Positions 16,538 to 24,163 of a DNA stretch of 54,457 nucleotides are shown one piece after another. The position numbers and the translations under genes were made by a program. The stretch is from an uncultured Oscillospiraceae bacterium (GTDB lineage: Bacteria; Bacillota; Clostridia; Oscillospirales; Oscillospiraceae), in the NCBI GenBank assembly GCA_934591705.1, contig CAKTPM010000012.1:1-54457 (forward strand), written 5' to 3'. A model generated the notes under the pieces. The model saw nothing but the letters and a program-made list of their open reading frames with translations. It had not been told where the DNA came from and searched no databases. Each line of letters begins with the position of its first letter. The first letter of the stretch is position 1.

Positions 16538-16801
16538 ATGCATCCTGATTTTGCCCAGCTCACCCCCGCGTGGTTCCTGCGGGCCTTTGTCTACACCGGC
16601 TCCATCGGCGATTTTCGCTACCGCTTCGCCCATGAGGACAAAGCCACCCTCCATGCCGCCGTTTACACGGTCTTTTGCTATGAGCAGGCCGCCGACCGCA
16701 TGGAGCAGGATTTTCCCTGGACGGAGGAGGGGGTGGAGCAGCTGAAGGCCTGGCTCCAGGAGCGCTATGACCACTTCACCGCGGCCCACAGCTTGGCATA
16801 A
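16538..16801 (+). CDS. Hypothetical protein, 87 residues
   Basis: I do not recognise this family. The product is small, soluble-looking, and rich in aromatic residues (AWFLRAFVYTG; GDFRYRFAHEDKATLHAAVYTVFCYEQAADRM given in parts), with a mainly helical pattern and one Cys. AAAGGCGGTGCTCTC precedes the ATG. It has its own promoter and a strong terminator, so it is a real stand-alone transcription unit. No nearby gene suggests its function. Confidence 0.68.
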   Translation: MHPDFAQLTPAWFLRAFVYTGSIGDFRYRFAHEDKATLHAAVYTVFCYEQAADRMEQDFPWTEEGVEQLKAWLQERYDHFTAAHSLA

Positions 16802-16859
16802 GGGCCCGCCCCGGCGGACAGAGGCGGAACCGATAGAAATCCGGGACAAGCACGGCAGC

Positions 16860-16898
16860 AAGTCCGGGAGCGCCCCAGGCGCTCCCGGACTTCTTTTT
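16860..16898 (+). terminator. Terminator after the 87-residue gene
   Basis: A 15-bp stem (AAGTCCGGGAGCGCC with its complement, loop CCA) is followed by CTTTTTT. Confidence 0.93.
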
Positions 16899-16983
16899 TC
16901 CTCTCGCCCCGGCCGATGGGACGCCGAAGGCGGGCCCATAAAGAAAAAGTTAAGAAAACCGCCCTCAAATTTTCCCCTTTTCG

Positions 16984-17013
16984 TTGACGCTTCACCGGCA
17001 TATATGCTATTAT
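16984..17013 (+). promoter_or_regulatory. Promoter of the Mrp/Mbh-type antiporter operon
   Basis: TTGACG (16984-16989), an 18-base spacer and TATTAT (17008-17013), preceded by a TGC extended -10. The upstream DNA is A/T-rich. Confidence 0.75.
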
Positions 17014-17078
17014 TGTATAGTTGTTATGACAAATTGTACACACGGCCCGGGCCGTGTGCGGAGGGAGAGTTTTACGCC

Positions 17079-17558
17079 GTGTTTTTATTTCTGTTTTTAT
17101 TTGTCCTGTGGCTGGTCCTCAACGGGCAGATCACGCTGGAGATCTGCCTTTTCGGTTTGGTGATCGCGGCCGCAGTGCTTTTGTTTTCCGTGCGGATCCT
17201 GGGCTATGACCCCCGGAAGGAGGGGCACTTTGTCCGCCGGATCGGGTGGTATCTCTACTACACCCTCATCCTCGTCTATGAGGTGGTAAAGGCCAGCTTC
17301 CATGTGATGCGCATCATCCTCCAGCCCCACCCGCACTATGAGCCCGCCATCGTGCGCATCCGGGTGCCCTTTGCCCAGGAGGTGTCCAGGGTGTTTTTGG
17401 CCAACTCCATTACCCTGACACCGGGCACCGTGACCATCGACCAGGAGGGGGACGACTTCGTGGTGCTGTGTCTGGATAAATCCGGCGGGGACGCCATCGC
17501 CGACTGGTCGCTGGTGAAGATCTTGAGAAAGGCGGAGGAGAAAAATGGAACTGATTAA
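17079..17558 (+). CDS. mrpE: Mrp/Mbh antiporter subunit E (MrpE/MbhA-like)
   Basis: Small membrane subunit of a multisubunit cation/proton antiporter, 159 residues. I chose GTG 17079, ten bases after GGAGGGAG; the open frame extends upstream without a ribosome site. Two N-terminal helices are followed by a cytoplasmic domain with the family pattern ANSITLTPGTVTIDQEGDD and the preceding FHVMRIILQP segment. It is the first gene of a ten-gene operon and overlaps mrpF by 14 bases. Confidence 0.9.
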   Translation: MFLFLFLFVLWLVLNGQITLEICLFGLVIAAAVLLFSVRILGYDPRKEGHFVRRIGWYLYYTLILVYEVVKASFHVMRIILQPHPHYEPAIVRIRVPFAQEVSRVFLANSITLTPGTVTIDQEGDDFVVLCLDKSGGDAIADWSLVKILRKAEEKNGTD

Positions 17559-17853
17559 CACCTGCTATACCTATCTGTTCACCGGGGCCCTGATCCTTCT
17601 GGGCATCGGCATCCTCTTTGTTCTCATCTACATCATCCGCTCCCACCTGACGGTGGACCGCATCATCGGCATCAACCTCATCGGCACCATCGCCGTTGTG
17701 GCCATCTGCATCCTCACCTACCTGCTGGATGAGCCCTACCTGGCGGATGTGGCCATCGTATATGTGGTTTTGTCCTTCATCGCGGTGATGATGCTCTGCC
17801 GCATCTATATCAACCTCTACGACCGCCGCAGAAAGGAGGGCACCGACAAATGA
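17545..17853 (+). CDS. mrpF: Mrp antiporter subunit F (MrpF/MbhB-like)
   Basis: Membrane subunit with three helices, 102 residues. The segment RIIGINLIGTIAVVAICILT and the final DVAIVYVVLSFIAVMML helix are typical of MrpF. It overlaps both neighbours (14 bases upstream, ATGA downstream). The product is expected to pack against MrpE and MrpG. Confidence 0.92.
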   Translation: MELINTCYTYLFTGALILLGIGILFVLIYIIRSHLTVDRIIGINLIGTIAVVAICILTYLLDEPYLADVAIVYVVLSFIAVMMLCRIYINLYDRRRKEGTDK

Positions 17854-18203
17854 CCTGGGAATGGATCCGCTTCGGTCTCACAGCCCTTCTCATCTTAGGG
17901 GGCCTTTTCGCCATGTTCTGCTCGGTGCTGGGGCTCTATCTCTTCGACTTCGCCCTCAATCGCATCCACAGCGCCGCGCTGTCCGACACCCTGAGCTTAC
18001 TGCTTTTCATGGCGGGCATCATGCTGGCCACGGGCTTTCATCCTCTGCTGCTGAAGCTGCTTTTGGTGCTGCTCTTCCAGTGGTGCACCGCCCCCCTCTC
18101 CAGCCACATGCTGGCCAAGTTTGAGTACAAGGTGGATGAAAACCTCACCCGCCATGTGGAGGTGCTGGACGCCCAATACTATCAGGAGGTGGATGAGCCG
18201 TGA
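17850..18203 (+). CDS. mrpG: Mrp antiporter subunit G (MrpG/MbhC-like)
   Basis: Membrane subunit of 117 residues with three hydrophobic helices. The motif FALNRIHSAALSDTLSLLL matches the MrpG family (RxHAA...TLG region), followed by a helix with WCTAPLSSHMLA. The last 30 residues are a hydrophilic cytoplasmic tail. It is coupled by ATGA to mrpF and by GTGA to the next gene. Confidence 0.9.
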   Translation: MTWEWIRFGLTALLILGGLFAMFCSVLGLYLFDFALNRIHSAALSDTLSLLLFMAGIMLATGFHPLLLKLLLVLLFQWCTAPLSSHMLAKFEYKVDENLTRHVEVLDAQYYQEVDEP

Positions 18204-18490
18204 GCGTATTTCGCATCATTCTGCTGACGGGGCTGGTGCTGTGCACCGTAGCGGTGGCCTGCGTCCGCAAGCCCTTTATCGCCGCGGTGATCTACATGGC
18301 CTACTCGGTGATCATGTCCGTGGTGTGGCTGGTGCTGGAATCCCCGGACCTGGCCATCACCGAGGCCGCCGTGGGCGCTGGCATCACCAGCATCCTTTTG
18401 TTTTTGACCCTGCGGCGCATCGATCTCATCGACCAGGACGAGAAGCACAAAAAGCTCGAGGAGGAGGAAAAGCACCATGAAGACGCTTGA
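18200..18490 (+). CDS. MbhD-like subunit (DUF4040; equivalent to part of the MrpA C-terminus)
   Basis: Small three-helix membrane subunit, 96 residues, starting with GTG (AGGAGGTGGATGAGCC upstream, overlapping the mrpG stop). The core ESPDLAITEAAVGAGITS is the DUF4040/MbhD signature that in canonical Mrp complexes is fused inside MrpA. The tail is highly charged (Lys/Glu/His). In Mbh-type complexes this subunit helps form the lateral half-channel next to the antiporter arm. Confidence 0.88.
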   Translation: MSVFRIILLTGLVLCTVAVACVRKPFIAAVIYMAYSVIMSVVWLVLESPDLAITEAAVGAGITSILLFLTLRRIDLIDQDEKHKKLEEEEKHHEDA

Positions 18491-19364
18491 GCTCCTGCGC
18501 CGCTGGCACAGCGGTGAGCTGGACCTGACCGAGCAGCTCCACGCCTCTGCGGAGGCCCCGGAGGAGCGGGAGGAGGTGCCCTACATCCCCCACGACGACC
18601 TCTCCCGGCTGGAGCGCAAGGCCCTGCGGCAGCGGCGGGTATATATCGCCCTGTGCGCCGTCTGCTGCGTCGTGTTCGCCGCTGTGATGATCCTCTCCGC
18701 CGCCCACCTGCCCCCCTATGGGGACCCCGACGCCCCCACCGTAAACGAGGTGGCGGAGCGGTATGTGGAAAAGGGCACCGCCGAGACCGGCGCGGTGAAC
18801 ACCGTGGCGGGCATGATCCTGGACTACCGCGCCTTTGATACCCTGGGCGAGAGCTTTGTGCTCTTTACCGCCATGTGCTGCGTAACGCTTTTGATGACCC
18901 ATGTGAACCGCAAGCCCCGGGTCTACCCCCCGGATGCGGTGCGCTATGCCGAGGATCCCATCGTGGCCACCGTGTGCCGCTTTGTGATCCCCATCATCCT
19001 GGTGTTCGGCATCTACATCCTCCTCAACGGCCACCTATCCCCCGGCGGCGGCTTTTCCGGCGGTGCCATTTTGGCGGCGGGGCTCATCATCTTCGCCATG
19101 GTGTGGGGCGAGGGCCGGGCCACCCGGGCCATCCCTTTCTCCGTGCTGCAAAGGACCGTGGTGTGCTCCCTGAGCTTTTACGCCCTCTCCAAGACCTACT
19201 CCTTCTACACCGGCGCAAACCACCTGGCTTCCTTCATCTCCCCGGGCACCCCGGGGCGCATCCTCTCGGCGGGGCTGATTTTGCCGCTGAATGTGGCGGT
19301 GGGCCTTGTGGTGTGCTGCACCATGTACAGCTTCTATATGTACTTCAGAAGGGGGTTGATGTGA
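18477..19364 (+). CDS. MbhE-MrpB fusion subunit
   Basis: Membrane subunit of 295 residues that joins two parts separate in archaeal Mbh. Residues 1-55 are a charged cytoplasmic extension, and one helix follows. Residues about 80-140 match MbhE, the end of MrpA (AERYVEKGTAETGAVNTVAG, ILDYRAFDTLGE). Residues about 160-290 match MrpB/MbhF (GHLSPGGGFSGGAILAAGLI). It overlaps its upstream neighbour by 14 bases and shares one base with mrpC. Confidence 0.87.
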   Translation: MKTLELLRRWHSGELDLTEQLHASAEAPEEREEVPYIPHDDLSRLERKALRQRRVYIALCAVCCVVFAAVMILSAAHLPPYGDPDAPTVNEVAERYVEKGTAETGAVNTVAGMILDYRAFDTLGESFVLFTAMCCVTLLMTHVNRKPRVYPPDAVRYAEDPIVATVCRFVIPIILVFGIYILLNGHLSPGGGFSGGAILAAGLIIFAMVWGEGRATRAIPFSVLQRTVVCSLSFYALSKTYSFYTGANHLASFISPGTPGRILSAGLILPLNVAVGLVVCCTMYSFYMYFRRGLM

Positions 19365-19759
19365 TGCGCGATTTCTTCTCCGCCCTTTTGCAGAACTATG
19401 AGCTGGCCGTGGCCATCACCCTCTTTTGTCTGGGGCTCTGCATGCTCCTGTTCTCCCGGAACCTCATCAAAAAGGTCATCGGCCTGGATATCATGGATTC
19501 CGGTGTGTTCCTGCTTCTGGCGGACCGGGGCTACATCGAGGGCCGCAGCGTGCCCATCATCACCGACGGCGTCACCGATATGGCCCGGTATATCAACCCC
19601 ATCCCCACGGGCCTTGTGCTGACGGGCATCGTGGTGTCGGTGAGCGTGTCGGCGCTGCTGCTGGCCCTGACGGTGCGGCTCTATAAGACCTACCGCACCC
19701 TGGATGTGGACCGCCTCTACATGATGATGTCCCACCGCCGAAAGGGGGATCGGGCATGA
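19364..19759 (+). CDS. mrpC: Mrp antiporter subunit C (MrpC/NuoK-like)
   Basis: NuoK-like three-helix subunit of 131 residues. The pattern FCLGLCMLLFSRNLIKKVIGLDIMDSG, shown here in part, resembles the MrpC/NuoK Glu-containing helices, and NPIPTGLVLTGIVVSVSVSA is a strong match to the final helix. It sits just before the first MrpD-like gene, as in Mrp and Mbh clusters, and overlaps it by ATGA. Confidence 0.9.
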   Translation: MRDFFSALLQNYELAVAITLFCLGLCMLLFSRNLIKKVIGLDIMDSGVFLLLADRGYIEGRSVPIITDGVTDMARYINPIPTGLVLTGIVVSVSVSALLLALTVRLYKTYRTLDVDRLYMMMSHRRKGDRA

Positions 19760-21246
19760 GCTTTGTGCAGAATTTTCCCTTTTTCAGCATCATTCTGTGC
19801 CTTTTGTGCGCCGTTCTCTCCTATGCCCTGCCCCATCGGGCGGGCCGGCGGCTGACGGTGGCGCTCTTGTGCCTGTCCACGGTGATGCAGGGCTGCGTGC
19901 TCTTTCACTGTGCCGCCGGCAATGAGAGCTTTTCCTACATGATGGGCCACTATCCCGCCCCCTGGGGCAATGAGATCATGGCCGGGGTGCTGGAGCCGCT
20001 GATGGCCCTGGTGTTCTCGGCGGTGATGCTCCTGTCCGTGCTGGGCGGCTCGCGGCACATCGAGCACGATGTCCGGGAGGGCAGCCGCTCCCTTTACTGG
20101 GTGATGATCGACCTGACGCTGGTGTCCCTGCTGGCCCTTGCCTACACCAACGATATCTTCACCGGCTATGTGTTCATCGAGGTCTGCACCATCGCCTCCT
20201 GCGGCATCCTCTGCGCCCGGGAAAGCGGCCGGACCCTTTTGGCCTCCATCCGCTACATGGTCTTTTCTCTGGTGGGCTCGGGGCTCTTCCTCATCGGCGT
20301 TGTGTATCTCTATGCCGTCACGGGGCAGCTTTTGTTCCCCCAGCTTTTGGAGACCGTGGGGCAGCTTTGGCAAAGCGGTGCCTATCGCCCGGCCATCACC
20401 ATCGCCGTGGGCCTCATCAGCGCGGGCCTGGCCATTAAAAGCGGCCTTTTCCCCTTCCACACCTGGCTGCCGGAGGCCCATTCCCAAGCATCTGTCACCT
20501 CCTCGTGCATCCTCTCGGGCGTCATCGTCAAGGGCTATGCCTTCTTGCTCATCAAGATCATCTACCGGGCCATCGGCACGGAGGTCTACTACGCCACCGG
20601 CGCCCAGAACATCCTCCTGGTGCTGGGTCTGTGCGGCATGGTCATCTGCAGCATCTTCGCCATCCGCACCCGCCACCTGAAGGTGATGGTGGCCTATTCC
20701 TCCGCCGCTCAGATCGGCTACATCTTCCTGGGCATCGGCATGGGCACCCAGGCGGGCATGCTGGCGGCCATTCTGCAGATCATCAACCACGCCCTCACCA
20801 AGCCCATGCTCTTCCTCTCGGCGGTGCAGCTGTCTGACGCCTCCGGGCGGCACATGGACTTCCCCCGACTGCGGGGCGCGGGGCACCGCAATCCTGCCGC
20901 CGGCATCCTCTTTACGGCGGGGGCCCTGTCCATGGTGGGCGTGCCCCTTTTCGCGGGGTTTATCCCCAAGCTGTACTTTGCCCGGGAGGCCTTTGCCCTT
21001 GGCTGGCAGCAGTGGCCGGTGCTCCTGGCCCTGGCCGCCTCCACGGTGCTCAATGTCCTCTACTTCCTCTACACGGCGGTGCTCATCTGGCTGCCTCAGG
21101 GGGCGGATTGCCCCTATCGCCGGGTGAAGCTCTGCCCGGATGAGGAGCTCCCCGCCTTCGCCCTGCTGGCGGGGAACCTGGCCATGGGGCTTTTCTCCGG
21201 CGGCCTGGTGACCCTGGTGCGCCAGGGCCTGGCGCTGATCAACTGA
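19756..21246 (+). CDS. mrpD: MrpD-like antiporter subunit 1 (MbhH position)
   Basis: Proton/cation channel subunit of the NuoL/M/N superfamily, 496 residues, about 14 helices. The functional residues are kept: Glu142 in GYVFIEVCT on helix 5, Lys in GLAIKSGLFPFHTWLPEAH on helix 7, and the broken-helix Lys/His pair in INHALTKPMLF. It sits directly after mrpC, which is the MbhH/MrpD position. A 19-base gap with AAAGGAGAAAAATCA leads to the next paralogue. Confidence 0.92.
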   Translation: MSFVQNFPFFSIILCLLCAVLSYALPHRAGRRLTVALLCLSTVMQGCVLFHCAAGNESFSYMMGHYPAPWGNEIMAGVLEPLMALVFSAVMLLSVLGGSRHIEHDVREGSRSLYWVMIDLTLVSLLALAYTNDIFTGYVFIEVCTIASCGILCARESGRTLLASIRYMVFSLVGSGLFLIGVVYLYAVTGQLLFPQLLETVGQLWQSGAYRPAITIAVGLISAGLAIKSGLFPFHTWLPEAHSQASVTSSCILSGVIVKGYAFLLIKIIYRAIGTEVYYATGAQNILLVLGLCGMVICSIFAIRTRHLKVMVAYSSAAQIGYIFLGIGMGTQAGMLAAILQIINHALTKPMLFLSAVQLSDASGRHMDFPRLRGAGHRNPAAGILFTAGALSMVGVPLFAGFIPKLYFAREAFALGWQQWPVLLALAASTVLNVLYFLYTAVLIWLPQGADCPYRRVKLCPDEELPAFALLAGNLAMGLFSGGLVTLVRQGLALIN

Positions 21247-21265
21247 CGGGAAAGGAGAAAAATCA

Positions 21266-22705
21266 ATGCTGCTTATCATTCTCCTGCTCCCGGCGGCTAT
21301 CGCCGTATTCTGCGGCCTGCAGAGAGGTGACCTCCGCCCCGGTGCCTACCGGGTGATGGCCGCCGCCCAGGCCGCCGTGACCCTCCTGTGCGGCGCCGCA
21401 GCGCTGCGCGGCGGCTATGAAACGCCGCTTTTCCACCTGACGGACACCCTCACCTTCTCCCTGCGGACAGACGCCATGGGCGGCCTCTTCGCGGTGCTGA
21501 CGGCGGTGTTCTGGCTGCTCTCCATTCCCTACAGCTCGGTGTACATGAAGCATGAGCACGGAGAGCCGGGATTTTTCTGCTTCCTGTTCCTCACGGAGAG
21601 CGCCATGCTGGGCACCGCCTTCGCCGGGGACATGATGACCCTTTATCTCTTCTTCGAGCTCACCACCCTGTGCTCGGCCCCGCTGGTGCTCCATTCCCGC
21701 ACCGGCAAGGCCCTGATGGGCGCCGGGAAATATCTCTACTTCTCCATGGCCGGGGCCTTCGCCGTGCTTTTCGGCATGGCGGTGGTGTTCTCCCAAGGGG
21801 GGACGCTGGTATTCGCCAAGGGAGGCGTGCTCTCCGGCGGCGGCCCTCTGCTCCTTTTGGCCGCCTTCTGCATGATCCTGGGCTTTTCCACCAAGGCAGG
21901 GCTCTATCCCATGCACGCCTGGCTCACCGCCGCCCATCCCGTGGCCCCGGCACCGGCCTCGGCCCTTTTGAGCGGCATCATCACCAAGGTGGGCGTCCTG
22001 GGGGTCATCCGCACGGTGTACTTCCTGGTGGGCCCGGGACTGCTGCAGGGCACCTGGGTACAGCACTGGCTTTTGCTCATGGCTCTTTTGACCGTCTTTA
22101 TGGGCTCGCTCATGGCCGCCTCGGAGAACGGCCTGAAAAAGCGCCTGGCCTTTTCCAGCATCTCCAACCTCAGCTATGTGCTCTTAGGCGTGTTCCTCAT
22201 GACCCCCCTGGGGCTTGTGGGGGCGCTGCTGCAGCTCCTTTTTCACGCCATGGCCAAGATCGGCATCTTCCAATGCGCTGGGGCCTGCATCCTCCTCACG
22301 GAGACGGATACCCTGGACGGCTTCCGGGGCCTGGGCAAGCGCATCCCCGTGACCATGCTGTGCTTCACGCTCTTTGCCCTGTCCCTGGTGGGCATTCCCC
22401 CCTTCGGCGGCTTTTACAGCAAGTGGTACCTGGCCCTGGCGGGGCTCTCGGCCATACCGGGTCCCCTGCGCTACGCCATCCCGGCGGTGCTTCTGGCCTC
22501 GGCTCTCCTCACCGCGGTGTACCTCTTCTGGCCGCTGACCCGGGCCTTTTTCCCGGGCCGTGGCTTCCCCGCCCCCCAGCGGATCCGGGAGCCCCGGCGG
22601 ATGCTGCTGCCCATGGTGCTGCTCAGCGCCCTGTGCCTGGTGCTGGGCATCCTCCACCCCGCCGTGACCCGGGTGATGGAAGGCATCGCCGCCGCCATTT
22701 TGTAA
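21266..22705 (+). CDS. MrpD-like antiporter subunit 2
   Basis: Second NuoL/M/N-superfamily membrane subunit, 479 residues. It keeps the helix-5 Glu (LYLFFELTTLCS), the helix-7 Lys (STKAGLYPMHAWLTAAHP), a Lys in SGIITKVGVLGVI, and the downstream Lys in FHAMAKIGIF. The pattern HPVAPAPASALLSG is shared with subunit 4, so these two are the closer pair by eye. It should provide one extra ion-translocation unit. Confidence 0.9.
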   Translation: MLLIILLLPAAIAVFCGLQRGDLRPGAYRVMAAAQAAVTLLCGAAALRGGYETPLFHLTDTLTFSLRTDAMGGLFAVLTAVFWLLSIPYSSVYMKHEHGEPGFFCFLFLTESAMLGTAFAGDMMTLYLFFELTTLCSAPLVLHSRTGKALMGAGKYLYFSMAGAFAVLFGMAVVFSQGGTLVFAKGGVLSGGGPLLLLAAFCMILGFSTKAGLYPMHAWLTAAHPVAPAPASALLSGIITKVGVLGVIRTVYFLVGPGLLQGTWVQHWLLLMALLTVFMGSLMAASENGLKKRLAFSSISNLSYVLLGVFLMTPLGLVGALLQLLFHAMAKIGIFQCAGACILLTETDTLDGFRGLGKRIPVTMLCFTLFALSLVGIPPFGGFYSKWYLALAGLSAIPGPLRYAIPAVLLASALLTAVYLFWPLTRAFFPGRGFPAPQRIREPRRMLLPMVLLSALCLVLGILHPAVTRVMEGIAAAIL

Positions 22706-22720
22706 GAAGGGAGAAATGCA

Positions 22721-24163
22721 ATGAACGACTTATTCCTGTGTCTGCCGGTGCTTCTCCCCATTGCCGCGGGGTTCGCGGGCTACGCCATTCCCTTTAAGAC
22801 CCGCCGGGCGAGATCCGCCTACTACGGCGCCGTCATCTCCCTGACGGCGGTGCTGGCCTGGGTGGGCATCCTCCTCTGCCGGGGCGAGGCCGTGAAGCTC
22901 CTCACCTTTACAGAGTCCGCCGCCCTGGTTTTCCGTATGGACGGGGCGGGGAAGCTCTTCTCCGGCCTGGCCGCTGCCCTCTGGCCCTTTACCATGGTCT
23001 ACGCCTTTGACTACATGCGCCATGAAGAGCACCTGCCCATGTTCTGGTGCTTCTTTACGGCGGTCTTCGGCATCACTCTGGGCATCGCCTGGGCAGGGAA
23101 TCTTTTGACCATGTATCTCTTCTACGAGCTTTTGACCCTGGCCACCATCCCCCTGGTGATGCACGCCATGCACAAAAAGGCCGTCCGGGCCGGCATCAAG
23201 TACGCCCTTTATTCCATGATCGGCGCGGCCCTTGCCTTCATCGCCCTGGTGTACTGCATGGTGAGCGGGGCCGATGTCTTTGCGCCCGGGGGCCACGCCC
23301 TCACCGGGCGGTATGCCGCGGCGGTTTTCGTGCTTGGCTTCGTGGGCTTCGGCGCCAAGGCCGCCATCTGGCCTCTGCACAGCTGGCTGCCCAGCGCGGC
23401 GGTGGCCCCCACGCCGGTCACGGCCCTTCTGCACGCCGTGGCGGTGGTGAAGGCCGGCGCCTTCGCCTGCATCCGGCTGACCTACTATGTCTTTGACAGC
23501 ACCCTCCTCACCGGCACCTGGGCACAGACGGCGGTGATGGCGCTCTCCATCTTCACCCTGCTCTTCGGCTCCTGCATGGCCCTGAAGCAGCAGCACCTCA
23601 AGCGCCGCCTGGCCTATTCCACGGTGTCGAACCTCTCGTACATCCTCTTCGCCGTAACGCTCATGTCCCCCTTGGGTCTCCTGGCGGCCTTTCTGCACAT
23701 GATCGTCCACTCGGTGATAAAGATCCTGGCCTTCTTCAATGCCGGCAGCGTGCTGCACTATGCCCACCGGGAGTGGCTCTCGGAGCTGGAGGGCCTGGGG
23801 CGCCGGATGCCCTGGACCTTCGGGTGCTTCACCGCGGCCGCCTGTGCCCTGACGGGCATCCCCGCCTTCAACGGCTTTGTCAGCAAGTGGTACCTGGCCC
23901 TGACCGCCGTGGAGAATCCCCATCCCCTGGCCATTTGGGGCTTTGGGGCCCTGCTGGTCTCCGCTCTGCTGACGGCCGTCTATATGTTCCAGATCGTCAT
24001 CCGGGCCTGGTTTCCCCGCCGGGACCTGCCGCTGCCGGAAAATGCCCATGAGGCCGGGCCGCTGATGGTGGTGCCCATGGTGCTTTTGGCCGCCATGTGC
24101 GTTCTGGGCGGCATCGCTCCGGGCTGGCTCCTGGACATCATCGGAAAGGCGGTGGGCGTATGA
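22721..24163 (+). CDS. MrpD-like antiporter subunit 3
   Basis: Third superfamily member, 480 residues. Key residues are the helix-5 Glu (MYLFYELLTLAT), the helix-7 Lys (GFGAKAAIWPLHSWLPSA), the Lys in AVAVVKAGAFACI and His/Lys in MIVHSVIKILAFF. It carries VAPTPVTALLHAVAVVKAG, a MrpD/NuoN-like variant different from the two flanking paralogues. GAAGGGAGAAATGCA precedes the ATG. Its stop overlaps the next start by four bases. Confidence 0.9.
   Translation: MNDLFLCLPVLLPIAAGFAGYAIPFKTRRARSAYYGAVISLTAVLAWVGILLCRGEAVKLLTFTESAALVFRMDGAGKLFSGLAAALWPFTMVYAFDYMRHEEHLPMFWCFFTAVFGITLGIAWAGNLLTMYLFYELLTLATIPLVMHAMHKKAVRAGIKYALYSMIGAALAFIALVYCMVSGADVFAPGGHALTGRYAAAVFVLGFVGFGAKAAIWPLHSWLPSAAVAPTPVTALLHAVAVVKAGAFACIRLTYYVFDSTLLTGTWAQTAVMALSIFTLLFGSCMALKQQHLKRRLAYSTVSNLSYILFAVTLMSPLGLLAAFLHMIVHSVIKILAFFNAGSVLHYAHREWLSELEGLGRRMPWTFGCFTAAACALTGIPAFNGFVSKWYLALTAVENPHPLAIWGFGALLVSALLTAVYMFQIVIRAWFPRRDLPLPENAHEAGPLMVVPMVLLAAMCVLGGIAPGWLLDIIGKAVGV

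Noticed and set aside
19717..21279. A 520-codon antisense frame over an MrpD-like gene
   Set aside because: Hydrophilic low-complexity mirror of a membrane-protein gene with perfect family motifs on the plus strand.
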